A stretch of 5,597 nucleotides of DNA from an uncultured Eubacteriales bacterium (lineage in GTDB: Bacteria > Bacillota > Clostridia > Christensenellales > Pumilibacteraceae), in the NCBI GenBank assembly GCA_900553005.1, contig USBU01000091.1:1-5597 (forward strand), given 5' to 3'. Below, piece after piece: positions 1 through 5,548 of this stretch. The notes below the pieces were generated by a model. It saw only the letters and a list, made by a program, of their open reading frames with translations. It did no database searches and was not told the origin of the DNA. Positions within the stretch are counted from its first letter, which is position 1. Every line of letters starts with the position of its first letter. A program made the position numbers and the translations under genes.

Positions 1-23
1 ATGTAATCCTTGTAGAATAAAAA

Positions 24-566
24 TCAATAATTCTCGCATTTTTCCTCAAAAAATCCCTGAGAATGACCGCATACGGGACACACCTCGGGCGCAGTTTCCC
101 CGAAATGCTGATGTCCGCATTTCAAACAAATCCACATGACGGGCTTCTTTTTGTCGAAAACCGTGCCGTTGAGAACGTTTTTGAGCAGCGCCCGGTATCT
201 CTCCTCGTGCTGCTTTTCAATGGCGGCAACGCCCCTGAAAAGCTTGGCTATATCGGTAAAGCCCTCCTCCTCGGCGTCGGCGGCAAACGATGCGTACATA
301 TCTACCCATTCGTAATTTTCACCCTTGGCGGCGTCCTCAAGATTAAAAGCCGTATCTCCCATCGCTCCGCCGGACAAAATTTTAAACCAGATTTCCGCAT
401 GTTCGTTTTCGTTTCCTGACGTTTCGTCAAAAATATCGCCGATCTGACGATAGCCGTCCGACCTTGCTTTATCCGCGTAAAATCCGTATTTGACTCGCGC
501 CATGCTTTCGGCTGAAAACGCCGCTATGAGATTGGCTTCGGTTTTACTGCCTTTAAGTTGCTTCAT
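24..566 (-). CDS. rbr: Rubrerythrin (peroxide-scavenging di-iron/rubredoxin protein)
   Basis: Cytosolic non-haem iron protein that reduces hydrogen peroxide to water with electrons from rubredoxin or NADH-linked donors, part of oxidative stress defence in anaerobes. The 180-residue product has the classic two-domain layout. Residues 1 to about 135 form the ferritin-like four-helix bundle, with likely di-iron ligands E20, E53 and H56 (in NENEH), a Glu in the AEEEGF stretch near 98-102, and E117 and H120 (in IEKQH). Residues 143-180 form a rubredoxin domain with C147-x2-C150 and C163-x2-C166. The length is close to that of known rubrerythrins (about 190) and nothing is missing. The ATG at 566 is preceded by AGGGAG (578-583), about 11 nt upstream. 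The gene ends 23 nt from the window edge and no terminator is visible. The 89-nt gap from the upstream gene contains a TATAAT box, suggesting its own promoter. Confidence 0.96.
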   Translation of the reverse strand: MKQLKGSKTEANLIAAFSAESMARVKYGFYADKARSDGYRQIGDIFDETSGNENEHAEIWFKILSGGAMGDTAFNLEDAAKGENYEWVDMYASFAADAEEEGFTDIAKLFRGVAAIEKQHEERYRALLKNVLNGTVFDKKKPVMWICLKCGHQHFGETAPEVCPVCGHSQGFFEEKCENY

Positions 567-599
567 TTTTTCCGCATCTCCCTTTTTTACGTTCTAGAA

Positions 600-628
600 A
601 TTATATATGCTTTCAAAAACGTTTTGAT
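600..628 (-). promoter_or_regulatory. Possible sigma-A promoter for rubrerythrin
   Basis: A perfect TATAAT lies at 600-605 on the minus strand. The hexamer 17 nt upstream (623-628) reads ATCAAA, only three of six matches to TTGACA, so the -35 is weak and an activator may be needed. The expected transcription start near 593 falls in the 8-bp palindrome TTCTAGAA (592-599). The leader before the ATG would be about 27 nt. Confidence 0.45.
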
Positions 629-633
629 TACGG

Positions 634-673
634 AAAAATTAAAAAGTCCGGCCGGCTACCTCCGCCTGCCGAA
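634..673 (-). terminator. Weak candidate terminator overlapping the end of the membrane-protein gene
   Basis: On the minus strand TTCGGC (673-668) can pair with GCCGGA (652-647), including one G-T wobble, across a 15-nt loop. It is followed by C, then two runs of five T separated by AA (645-634). An alternative stem pairs CCGGCT with AGCCGG in the same place. The stem is short, the loop is large and the stop codon of the upstream gene lies within it, so this is a tentative call. It would separate the serS transcript from rubrerythrin. Confidence 0.3.
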
Positions 674-1471
674 GCCGGGCTTATACTCCGACGACATAAG
701 AACAAGTCCGCCGGGAGTATTTTTATAAAATTCGAGCCTGTCGGTATATTCGTATATAAGCATGCTTTCATCCATGCGTGTGCGGAATATCCTGGGCTTT
801 TCCGCGTCGGCGGCTATTCTCATCGCCGGCGGAGAATCGAACGCTCCGCCGAAACTGCCGCTTGCGGAAGCGGAATATCTATCCTGCCTGACCGGAGCGT
901 CGTACCTTAAAAATTCAGGCCTCACCGGAGCGTCCGCAACCGTCTTTTCCGCTCCGTCAAAAAAACCTCTTTTATCAAGGCGCGATTCGTTGCTATCGTA
1001 TGCCGATTCCATTGCAGGATCTTCCCGCAACGCTGCTTCCGAACTTTCCGAAGTCCGTATGCCACCAGGGAATAAAGGCTTTTCTTCCTGTCTGCCCGAC
1101 GTAAAATCGGCTTGTCCGACGGATGCGGCTTCCGGCGTTTCCCCCGGAGCGCCTTCGACAAACGATACTCTTTTTTCCGCCGGTTGAGTTTGCGGCACAA
1201 ACGACGCAGCGCGTTTTTTCTCGGCTTTCCGGTCCAGTCTCCGGAAAAAAGACAGAAACGTAATGGCAACGGCAAACAGCACCGTCGCACACAGACCGAA
1301 GATATAGACGCCGACTACGTCCGAAAATTCAGTGCCCGTCACCAACACCACAAGCCAGAACAGTACGGAAAAAACCGCCGGCACCCAAAGCCCAAGCTTA
1401 AAGAGGAGCCATTTAATAACGCTAAACAACCCCTTACCCAATAAACTCAAAAACGAGAGTACGCTGTTCAT
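656..1471 (-). CDS. Membrane protein of unknown function with long disordered tail and C-terminal module
   Basis: I do not recognise this 271-residue protein. The N-terminus has an amphipathic or hydrophobic stretch (3-23) and two clear membrane helices (about 25-47 and 52-76), followed by a basic cluster RRLDRKAEKKR (77-87) that places the tail in the cytoplasm by the positive-inside rule. Residues 88 to about 225 are rich in Pro, Glu, Ser, Ala and Gly and look disordered; they include a short duplicated APVR motif (181-184 and 192-195). Residues 226-271 change character (PRIFRTRMDESMLIYEY onward), with alternating hydrophobic and charged residues suggesting a small folded beta-rich module. 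The ATG at 1471 is supported by GAAGGA (1478-1483), with a second AAGGAG at 1485-1490. The gap after serS is 64 nt, with no convincing terminator or promoter, so co-transcription with serS is likely. No function is assigned. Confidence 0.85.
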   Translation of the reverse strand: MNSVLSFLSLLGKGLFSVIKWLLFKLGLWVPAVFSVLFWLVVLVTGTEFSDVVGVYIFGLCATVLFAVAITFLSFFRRLDRKAEKKRAASFVPQTQPAEKRVSFVEGAPGETPEAASVGQADFTSGRQEEKPLFPGGIRTSESSEAALREDPAMESAYDSNESRLDKRGFFDGAEKTVADAPVRPEFLRYDAPVRQDRYSASASGSFGGAFDSPPAMRIAADAEKPRIFRTRMDESMLIYEYTDRLEFYKNTPGGLVLMSSEYKPGFGRRR

Positions 1472-1535
1472 CGGCGGTCCTTCTCTCCTTATTTTTACTT
1501 TTGTTTGTTACTCCGCTGCGGCAAACGGCGGCGAT

Positions 1536-2798
1536 TTATCTTATTATATCGGTACCCATGTATGGAACTAGCGCTTCGGGCACGCGCACGCTGCCGTCCG
1601 CATTCTGGAAATTTTCAAGTATGGCGGCGGTAGTTCTGCCCACAGCAAGCCCGCTGCCGTTTAGAGTATGCAGGAAGCCGGATTTGCCGTCCCTGGTTTT
1701 ATACTTAATATTCATGCGGCGCGCCTGATAATCGACGAAATTTGAGCAAGAGGAAATCTCGACATACCTGTTATAAGAGGGCATCCAAACCTCGATATCA
1801 TAGGTTTTAGCCGAGGAAAAGCCCAAATCGCCGGTTGACAGACAAACTACGCGGTACGGCAGATTTAATTTTTTAAGAATAAGCTCCGCCTCGGCCGTAA
1901 GCGATTCAAGCTCGTCGTAGCTGTTTTCCGGCATAACGAATTTTACGAGCTCCACCTTATTGAACTGGTGCTGACGGATAAGTCCGCGCGTATCCCTGCC
2001 CGCGCTGCCCGCCTCCGCCCGGAAGCAAGCCGTATAAGCGCAATAATATATCGGCAGCTTGTCCGCGTCCACGACGTCGCCGCGAAGCATGTTTGTAACG
2101 GGGACCTCTGCCGTGGGAATCAGAAAATAACCGTTGTTTTTGACGGAAAAAGCGTCCTCCTCAAATTTGGGGAGCTGACCTGTGCCGTACATGCTGTCGC
2201 GATTTACCATATACGGCGGAAAAATCTCGGTATAACCGTTTGCGGTATGCGTATCCAGCATAAAATTATATATTGCGCGCTCCAGCCGCGCGCCGAGGCC
2301 TCGATACACAGTGAAACGCGCGCCGGAAATCTTGGCGGCCGTCGCCGGATCGAGAATGCCCAGCGCGTCGCCTATTTCCCAATGCGGCTTAGGCTGAAAG
2401 CCGAATACGGTAGGCGCAAGATGCTTTCTTATCTCCTTGTTTTCAGTGTCGTCCTTGCCGACGGGCACAGTCTTATCGGGAATATTTGGAATGGACAGCA
2501 GGGCCATCTTAAGATCGGCCTCGGTGGGAGCAAGCTCGTCATCAAGCGCTTTTATCCTATCGCCTACTTCCTTCATGCGGGCGATAATTTCCGACGCGTC
2601 CTTTTTTTCCTTTTTAAGCGCGGCGACCTGAGCCGATTCGCGGTTGCGTTCGGCCTTAAGCGTCTCGACCTCCTTAAGAATATCGCGCCTTTTTTTATCC
2701 AGCGCGAGAACCGTATCCACATCGTACTCGCCGCTGCGGGTTTTCATGGCCGCTTTTACAAGCTCCGCATTTTCCACTACAAATTTTACGTCCAGCAT
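1536..2798 (-). CDS. serS: Seryl-tRNA synthetase (class II)
   Basis: Charges tRNA-Ser with serine in the cytosol, using ATP; the product can also serve selenocysteine synthesis. The 420 residues match the usual bacterial length. Residues 1 to about 110 form the N-terminal antiparallel coiled-coil arm that grips the long variable arm of tRNA-Ser, visible as a Lys/Glu-rich heptad region (about 35-95). The class II core follows: motif 1 around GYTEIFPPYMVNR (188-200), the serine-binding TAEVP (229-233), motif 2 from TACFRAE to RQHQF (256-279), and motif 3 TLNGSGLAVGRT (378-389) with its arginine at 388. All key elements are present. The ATG at 2798 gives the canonical MLDVKFV start and has GAAGGA (2807-2812) 8 nt upstream. 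A strong promoter lies in the 108-nt gap before it. I see no T-box leader, and the gap is too short for a standard one. Confidence 0.98.
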   Translation of the reverse strand: MLDVKFVVENAELVKAAMKTRSGEYDVDTVLALDKKRRDILKEVETLKAERNRESAQVAALKKEKKDASEIIARMKEVGDRIKALDDELAPTEADLKMALLSIPNIPDKTVPVGKDDTENKEIRKHLAPTVFGFQPKPHWEIGDALGILDPATAAKISGARFTVYRGLGARLERAIYNFMLDTHTANGYTEIFPPYMVNRDSMYGTGQLPKFEEDAFSVKNNGYFLIPTAEVPVTNMLRGDVVDADKLPIYYCAYTACFRAEAGSAGRDTRGLIRQHQFNKVELVKFVMPENSYDELESLTAEAELILKKLNLPYRVVCLSTGDLGFSSAKTYDIEVWMPSYNRYVEISSCSNFVDYQARRMNIKYKTRDGKSGFLHTLNGSGLAVGRTTAAILENFQNADGSVRVPEALVPYMGTDIIR

Positions 2799-2843
2799 AA
2801 AACAAATCCTTCTTTTTTGTCGATTAAGTTATATAATGCTTTA

Positions 2844-2872
2844 ATTATATACCAACTCTTGCAAAAAATCAA
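2844..2872 (-). promoter_or_regulatory. Sigma-A promoter for serS
   Basis: The -35 TTGATT (2867-2872) and the -10 TATAAT (2844-2849) are separated by exactly 17 nt and lie between the flippase stop codon and serS. The predicted start near 2837 gives a leader of about 38 nt. The spacer contains one arm of a 10-bp inverted repeat whose other arm overlaps the flippase stop codon. Confidence 0.75.
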
Positions 2873-2919
2873 CATTATTAACGGAAAGCGAAGTTTTATG
2901 CGTAAATTATTTTGCAAGA
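2857..2919. repeat. 10-bp inverted repeat spanning the flippase end and serS promoter
   Basis: TCTTGCAAAA (2857-2866) and TTTTGCAAGA (2910-2919) are perfect inverted copies separated by 43 nt. One arm is in the spacer of the serS promoter. The other encodes the last residues of the flippase (LAK) and the first base of its stop codon. No T-run follows on either strand, so it is not a standard terminator. A repeat of this length in AT-rich DNA may be chance. Confidence 0.5.
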
Positions 2920-4829
2920 AAGGGAATCATCCTTTTGATTTCCCAAAGCTCGAACCATTTAAAGCCGAAAATAACCAATAAAAAGGCGGCGGCCGCAAGC
3001 GGCACCGAGCAAAGCATCAGCGGCAGAGGCGACAAAAACCTCAGCAGATACTTTGTACCGATACCTACCGCAAGAAACGCCGCGGCCGCAAGCACCGGGA
3101 CATACGCTTTTTTTGCGTCAAGTCTTAACGGAATTTCCCTTCTGACCGAGCGAAGGTCAAGAACTGCGGTAACGGAATAACACCCGATTGAGCCGATTAC
3201 CGCGCCGAAAATTCCGACGACGTACAATAAACATGCGGTCAGCGCTACCTTGACAAGCGCGCCTATAAAAAGATTGACTGCGGGCTTTTTTGCGAGGTTA
3301 AGGCCCTGAAGCACCGCAGTGCCCACCTGCACTATGCTTACGTAAAAAACCGTAAAGCTAGACAGCTTTAAAAGCTTGGCGCACAGCTCAAGCTGGCTGC
3401 CGCTGAGTCCCTTGGAATAAAGCAAAACGACCAACGGACGGGCGTACACAAACATAAACAAAAACATTATAAGCCCCAGCGCTGAACACAGCTTAAGCGA
3501 AAAACCGGCTTCCCTTGCAACGGTCGCTCTGTCAGAGCAGGCCTTGGCAATTTTAGGCAGCAACGCAGCCGAAAAAGCGAAAATTACAACTACGGGCATA
3601 TTGACAAGCGTCATTACCGTACCGTTTACAAGACCGTATGCCATAGTCGCGGCAGAAGAAGAAAAGCCCAGCGACGACAGAATATTGATTATCAGCACGC
3701 TGTCTACAACCTGAGTGAGCGGAAGCACTAAAGAGCCGAACGTGACGGGCAAAGCCACCGCGGCTATGCTTTTAAGAATATCCTTGACGGAAGAAACGTT
3801 TTTCTGCCCGGTAGCCTTACAGCTGCTTTGCAGCCCGGCTGCCGCCGCCGTAAGCCCTAGCTCCGCGGTCATATCGCCGGCAAAGTCGGAATCCATGCCC
3901 TTTGTGACTGTGCGGCTTTGTTCAGCTTCGCTTGCGGCCTCTTTTTTCATGCTTTCACGCCGCAATTCATCGGCGGCAGACCGCCTCAGCCGCTCCTCAG
4001 CCACGATTCTGTCGGACTCCGTCAACGTTTCGAGACCTGCGTCCAGAGTCCTGACAGCGCGCGCCTTTTCCGAGCGGCCGACGTTTTTTTCTCTCGGCTT
4101 TTTACTTTTTTCCGATCCGAAATAAGTCATATCTTCAGGCATTTCGTGCATCATTGCCCGCCGGCGCGCATGTACTACGTTTTTACTTCGCTTACCGCTT
4201 GATACGGCGTACATAAGCATCAGCGACAGCATAGCGAGAAGCTCTGACGCCGAAACGCCCAAAAGCGCGCCGAAAACCCCGTAAGCAACGCCCCGGGGCA
4301 TCATCAGACGCGCAAAATACAAACCTAAAAACAGCTTGACCGCCTGCTCGATCAGCTGAGAAACGGCCGACGGCAGCATATTTTCCCTTCCCTGATAATA
4401 ACCGCGGTAGCAGGAAAGCACCGCCACCAACGCGACTGCCGGAGCTATGCCTACATATGCCAACGCCGCGTCCCTGTTTCCCTGAACGGCAGCTATGGAA
4501 TCGTTGAAAAGAGCAAGCGCAAGACTTCCGGCAATACCTATTACCGCCAAGGCCGCTACCGAAACCTTAAGCACTTTAGCGGCGCCCGCCTCGTCGTCAT
4601 CGGCAAGCTTTACGGCTATTATACGGGAGATGGCAACGGGCAGACCGCCGCTGGAAACGGTCAGCAACAGCGTATAGAGAGGAAATACCATCTGATAAAG
4701 TCCCATACCTTCGCCGCCGAGAATATTTGTCAGCGGTATGCGGTACATCGCGCCGAGAAGCTTGGCAATAACCGAACACACGGCAAGCATACCCGCACCG
4801 GTAAACAGATAACGAAAATTCTTTTTCAT
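2907..4829 (-). CDS. MOP-superfamily lipid-intermediate flippase, SpoVB/YtgP (MurJ-like) type, with long central insert
   Basis: Integral membrane transporter of the polysaccharide-export branch of the MOP (MATE-like) superfamily. Relatives SpoVB and YtgP/MurJ act in envelope or spore-cortex synthesis by moving undecaprenyl-linked precursors across the membrane. The N-terminus shows the family pattern: KLLGAMYRIPLTNILGGEG (23-41), GLYQMVFPLYTLLLT (43-57), GLPVAIS (62-68), YRGYYQGRENMLPSAVSQ (141-158). I count about six helices before residue 210 and about eight after 350, matching the 14-helix plan. At 640 residues it is some 100-120 longer than typical relatives (about 520-545). The excess is a charged, Glu/Arg/Lys/Ala-rich hydrophilic stretch at about 211-348, between helices 6 and 7. 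The ATG at 4829 fits the family start, but no Shine-Dalgarno sequence is visible just before it, and an in-frame stop lies about 40 nt upstream. Whether it is the sporulation or the vegetative paralogue cannot be told here. Confidence 0.92.
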   Translation of the reverse strand: MKKNFRYLFTGAGMLAVCSVIAKLLGAMYRIPLTNILGGEGMGLYQMVFPLYTLLLTVSSGGLPVAISRIIAVKLADDDEAGAAKVLKVSVAALAVIGIAGSLALALFNDSIAAVQGNRDAALAYVGIAPAVALVAVLSCYRGYYQGRENMLPSAVSQLIEQAVKLFLGLYFARLMMPRGVAYGVFGALLGVSASELLAMLSLMLMYAVSSGKRSKNVVHARRRAMMHEMPEDMTYFGSEKSKKPREKNVGRSEKARAVRTLDAGLETLTESDRIVAEERLRRSAADELRRESMKKEAASEAEQSRTVTKGMDSDFAGDMTAELGLTAAAAGLQSSCKATGQKNVSSVKDILKSIAAVALPVTFGSLVLPLTQVVDSVLIINILSSLGFSSSAATMAYGLVNGTVMTLVNMPVVVIFAFSAALLPKIAKACSDRATVAREAGFSLKLCSALGLIMFLFMFVYARPLVVLLYSKGLSGSQLELCAKLLKLSSFTVFYVSIVQVGTAVLQGLNLAKKPAVNLFIGALVKVALTACLLYVVGIFGAVIGSIGCYSVTAVLDLRSVRREIPLRLDAKKAYVPVLAAAAFLAVGIGTKYLLRFLSPLPLMLCSVPLAAAAFLLVIFGFKWFELWEIKRMIPFLAK

Positions 4830-4857
4830 GCGGATAGTATTTGTATATAGGCTAATG

Positions 4858-4965
4858 TTATGCGGTCACGGCCTTTATACGAAGCGCTTTAGCCCGAATA
4901 AGTCCCGAATAATTTTCTGCGTTGAACTCCGTATAGATTTTTACTCCGTCGAAAGATAATTTCAA
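4858..4965 (-). CDS. Possible small ORF (35 codons) in the flippase leader
   Basis: A TTG-started frame reads (M)KLSFDGVKIYTEF and so on to IRAKALRIKAVTA, then TAA, 28 nt before the flippase ATG. The composition is protein-like, with alternating hydrophobic and polar residues, and AGGTGA lies about 12 nt before the TTG. Against it: the start is not ATG, the frame is short, and an opposing frame on the plus strand is equally long. It could be a leader peptide that couples translation to the flippase, which lacks its own ribosome binding site, a small protein, or a gene remnant. I do not recognise the peptide. Confidence 0.33.
   Translation of the reverse strand: MKLSFDGVKIYTEFNAENYSGLIRAKALRIKAVTA
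4893..4912. repeat. Tandem 9-bp direct repeat with 11-bp period
   Basis: CCCGAATAA occurs at 4893-4901 and again at 4904-4912 (TTATTCGGG on the minus strand), a spacing of one helical turn. Such spacing is typical of tandem half-sites for OmpR/PhoB-family regulators. It lies inside the possible small ORF upstream of the flippase. Two copies only, so chance is a real alternative. Confidence 0.5.
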
Positions 4966-4980
4966 GCACGGGAATTTTCA

Positions 4981-5010
4981 CCTAACGCTTTAAGACGCGC
5001 AGCGTTCAGG
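4981..5010 (-). promoter_or_regulatory. Leader hairpin upstream of the possible small ORF
   Basis: AACGCT (minus 5006-5001 side) and AGCGTT (4989-4984) pair across an 11-nt loop. The stem can extend by three pairs (CCT with AGG) around one bulged base. No T-run follows, so it is not a terminator. The AGG of its 3' arm is part of the AGGTGA that would serve the TTG at 4965, so the hairpin could mask that ribosome binding site. Confidence 0.35.
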
Positions 5011-5023
5011 GAAAAACGGCTTA

Positions 5024-5052
5024 AATATATACGTTAAGCTGCATTTTATCAT
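5024..5052 (-). promoter_or_regulatory. Possible promoter for the flippase transcript
   Basis: TATATT (5024-5029, five of six matches to TATAAT) and ATGATA (5047-5052, four of six to TTGACA) are 17 nt apart, directly after the ferredoxin terminator. The transcript would have a leader of about 185 nt before the flippase ATG, holding the hairpin and small ORF. A rival -10, TATACA (4842-4847), would start transcription only about 6 nt before the ATG. Confidence 0.35.
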
Positions 5053-5094
5053 AAAAAAACGGCAGGCACGGAAAATTCCGCGCCTGCCGTTTTT
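5053..5094 (-). terminator. Intrinsic terminator after the ferredoxin gene
   Basis: The stem pairs ACGGCAGGC with GCCTGCCGT (5059-5067 with 5082-5090), continues past one mismatch with CGGAA/TTCCG, and closes on a loop of about two bases. On the minus strand it is followed by a run of seven T. Flanking A and T runs also make it plausible on the plus strand. It starts 14 nt after the ferredoxin stop codon and separates that unit from the flippase. Confidence 0.92.
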
Positions 5095-5107
5095 GACAGA
5101 TTTTAAA

Positions 5108-5278
5108 TTACTTTTCCGAAATCGCTCCAACCGGGCACTGAGCGGCGCATGCGCCGCAATCGATGCACTCGTCGGCGTTAATTTCGTACTTGCCGTCGCC
5201 CATGCTGATAGCGTTTACGGGGCACTGAGCCTCGCAGGAACCGCAAGCGATACATTCGTCTGAAATCTGATGTGCCAT
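5108..5278 (-). CDS. 2[4Fe-4S] ferredoxin, clostridial type
   Basis: Small cytosolic low-potential electron carrier, used by anaerobes with partners such as pyruvate:ferredoxin oxidoreductase, hydrogenases or Rnf. The 56-residue product starts MAHQISDECIACGSC and has two complete cluster motifs: C9-x2-C12-x2-C15-x3-C19-P and C38-x2-C41-x2-C44-x3-C48-P, the usual arrangement and length (about 55) of clostridial ferredoxins. All eight cysteines are present. The ATG at 5278 has AAGGAG (5290-5295) 11 nt upstream. The gene has its own extended -10 promoter in the 84-nt gap behind the RicT-like gene and a strong terminator, so it can be expressed as a single-gene unit; read-through from upstream is also possible. 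The donor and acceptor cannot be inferred from this window. Confidence 0.95.
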   Translation of the reverse strand: MAHQISDECIACGSCEAQCPVNAISMGDGKYEINADECIDCGACAAQCPVGAISEK

Positions 5279-5320
5279 AATAAAATACTCTCCTTATAAA
5301 ATAAGATTATCCGTGTCTTA

Positions 5321-5349
5321 ATTATAACATCAAAGGGTATTTTTGTCTA
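5321..5349 (-). promoter_or_regulatory. Extended -10 sigma-A promoter for ferredoxin
   Basis: The -35 TAGACA (5344-5349) and -10 TATAAT (5321-5326) are separated by 17 nt, with a TG one base upstream of the -10 (TGTTATAAT). The predicted start near 5314 gives a leader of about 36 nt. It is the best promoter in the window, fitting an abundant protein. Confidence 0.8.
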
Positions 5350-5362
5350 TGATTTTATAACG

Positions 5363-5548
5363 CTAATCGATTAAATTTTTAATTTCCGCGTCGATAACCG
5401 CGTTATCGTCCTTTACGTCGTCCATGGCCGAACCTTTTCCCTTGGAAACGATGTCAACGAGCGGAACGTCTGCAAATTCAACCTTTTCCTTGTCCTCGTA
5501 CCTGACGCGCACGGTTTCCTTAAGCTGATTGAGTCCTGTCACGACGCC
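5363..5548 (-). CDS. C-terminal end of a PSP1-domain (RicT/YaaT-like) protein, 5' truncated
   Basis: Only the last 61 residues are present; the rest is lost at the contig end. The sequence GVVTGLNQLKETVRVRYEDK followed by VEFADVPLVDIV resembles the final beta-rich part of the PSP1 domain, whose usual form is G-x-V-V-x-x-N-x-L-K-x-x-V-x-V-R-x-E-D. In Bacillus, RicT (YaaT) joins RicA and RicF in an iron-sulfur complex affecting RNA maturation, biofilm formation and sporulation. After the domain comes a hydrophilic acidic tail (residues 36-61). The assignment is from pattern memory over a short fragment and could be wrong. An automatic start at 5563 would add five residues (MYKRQ) that come from adapter, not the gene. 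The ferredoxin follows 84 nt downstream. Confidence 0.6.
   Translation of the reverse strand, partial: GVVTGLNQLKETVRVRYEDKEKVEFADVPLVDIVSKGKGSAMDDVKDDNAVIDAEIKNLID

Noticed and set aside
584..640. PerR or Fur box before rubrerythrin
   Set aside because: No TTATAATnATTATAA-like dyad is present; only the -10 box and a short unrelated palindrome can be seen.
762..1187. 141-codon plus-strand frame opposite the membrane-protein gene
   Set aside because: Antisense shadow with no ribosome binding site or recognisable fold.
922..1292. Two further minus-strand frames (922-1290 and 993-1292) inside the membrane-protein gene
   Set aside because: Both overlap the better-supported 271-residue frame, are Arg/Cys-rich, and lack good start contexts. 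The disordered linker simply leaves the other frames open.
1496..1535. GC-rich hairpin after serS as a terminator
   Set aside because: The possible stems (CCGC with GCGG) are only four pairs and are not followed by a T-run on the minus strand.
1968..2981. 337-codon plus-strand frame opposite serS
   Set aside because: It lies antisense to a complete, motif-perfect seryl-tRNA synthetase, crosses the serS promoter, and has no recognisable domain. It is a shadow of a GC-biased codon pattern.
3715..4202. Plus-strand frames (3715-4125 and 3918-4202) opposite the flippase insert
   Set aside because: Both are antisense to the charged insert, and their Ser/Ala/Arg/Phe-rich composition is what the opposite strand of such a region gives.
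4855..4959. 34-codon plus-strand ATG frame opposite the possible small ORF
   Set aside because: It has no ribosome binding site and lies against the direction of all neighbours. It does weaken the case for the minus-strand small ORF, which is why that call has low confidence.
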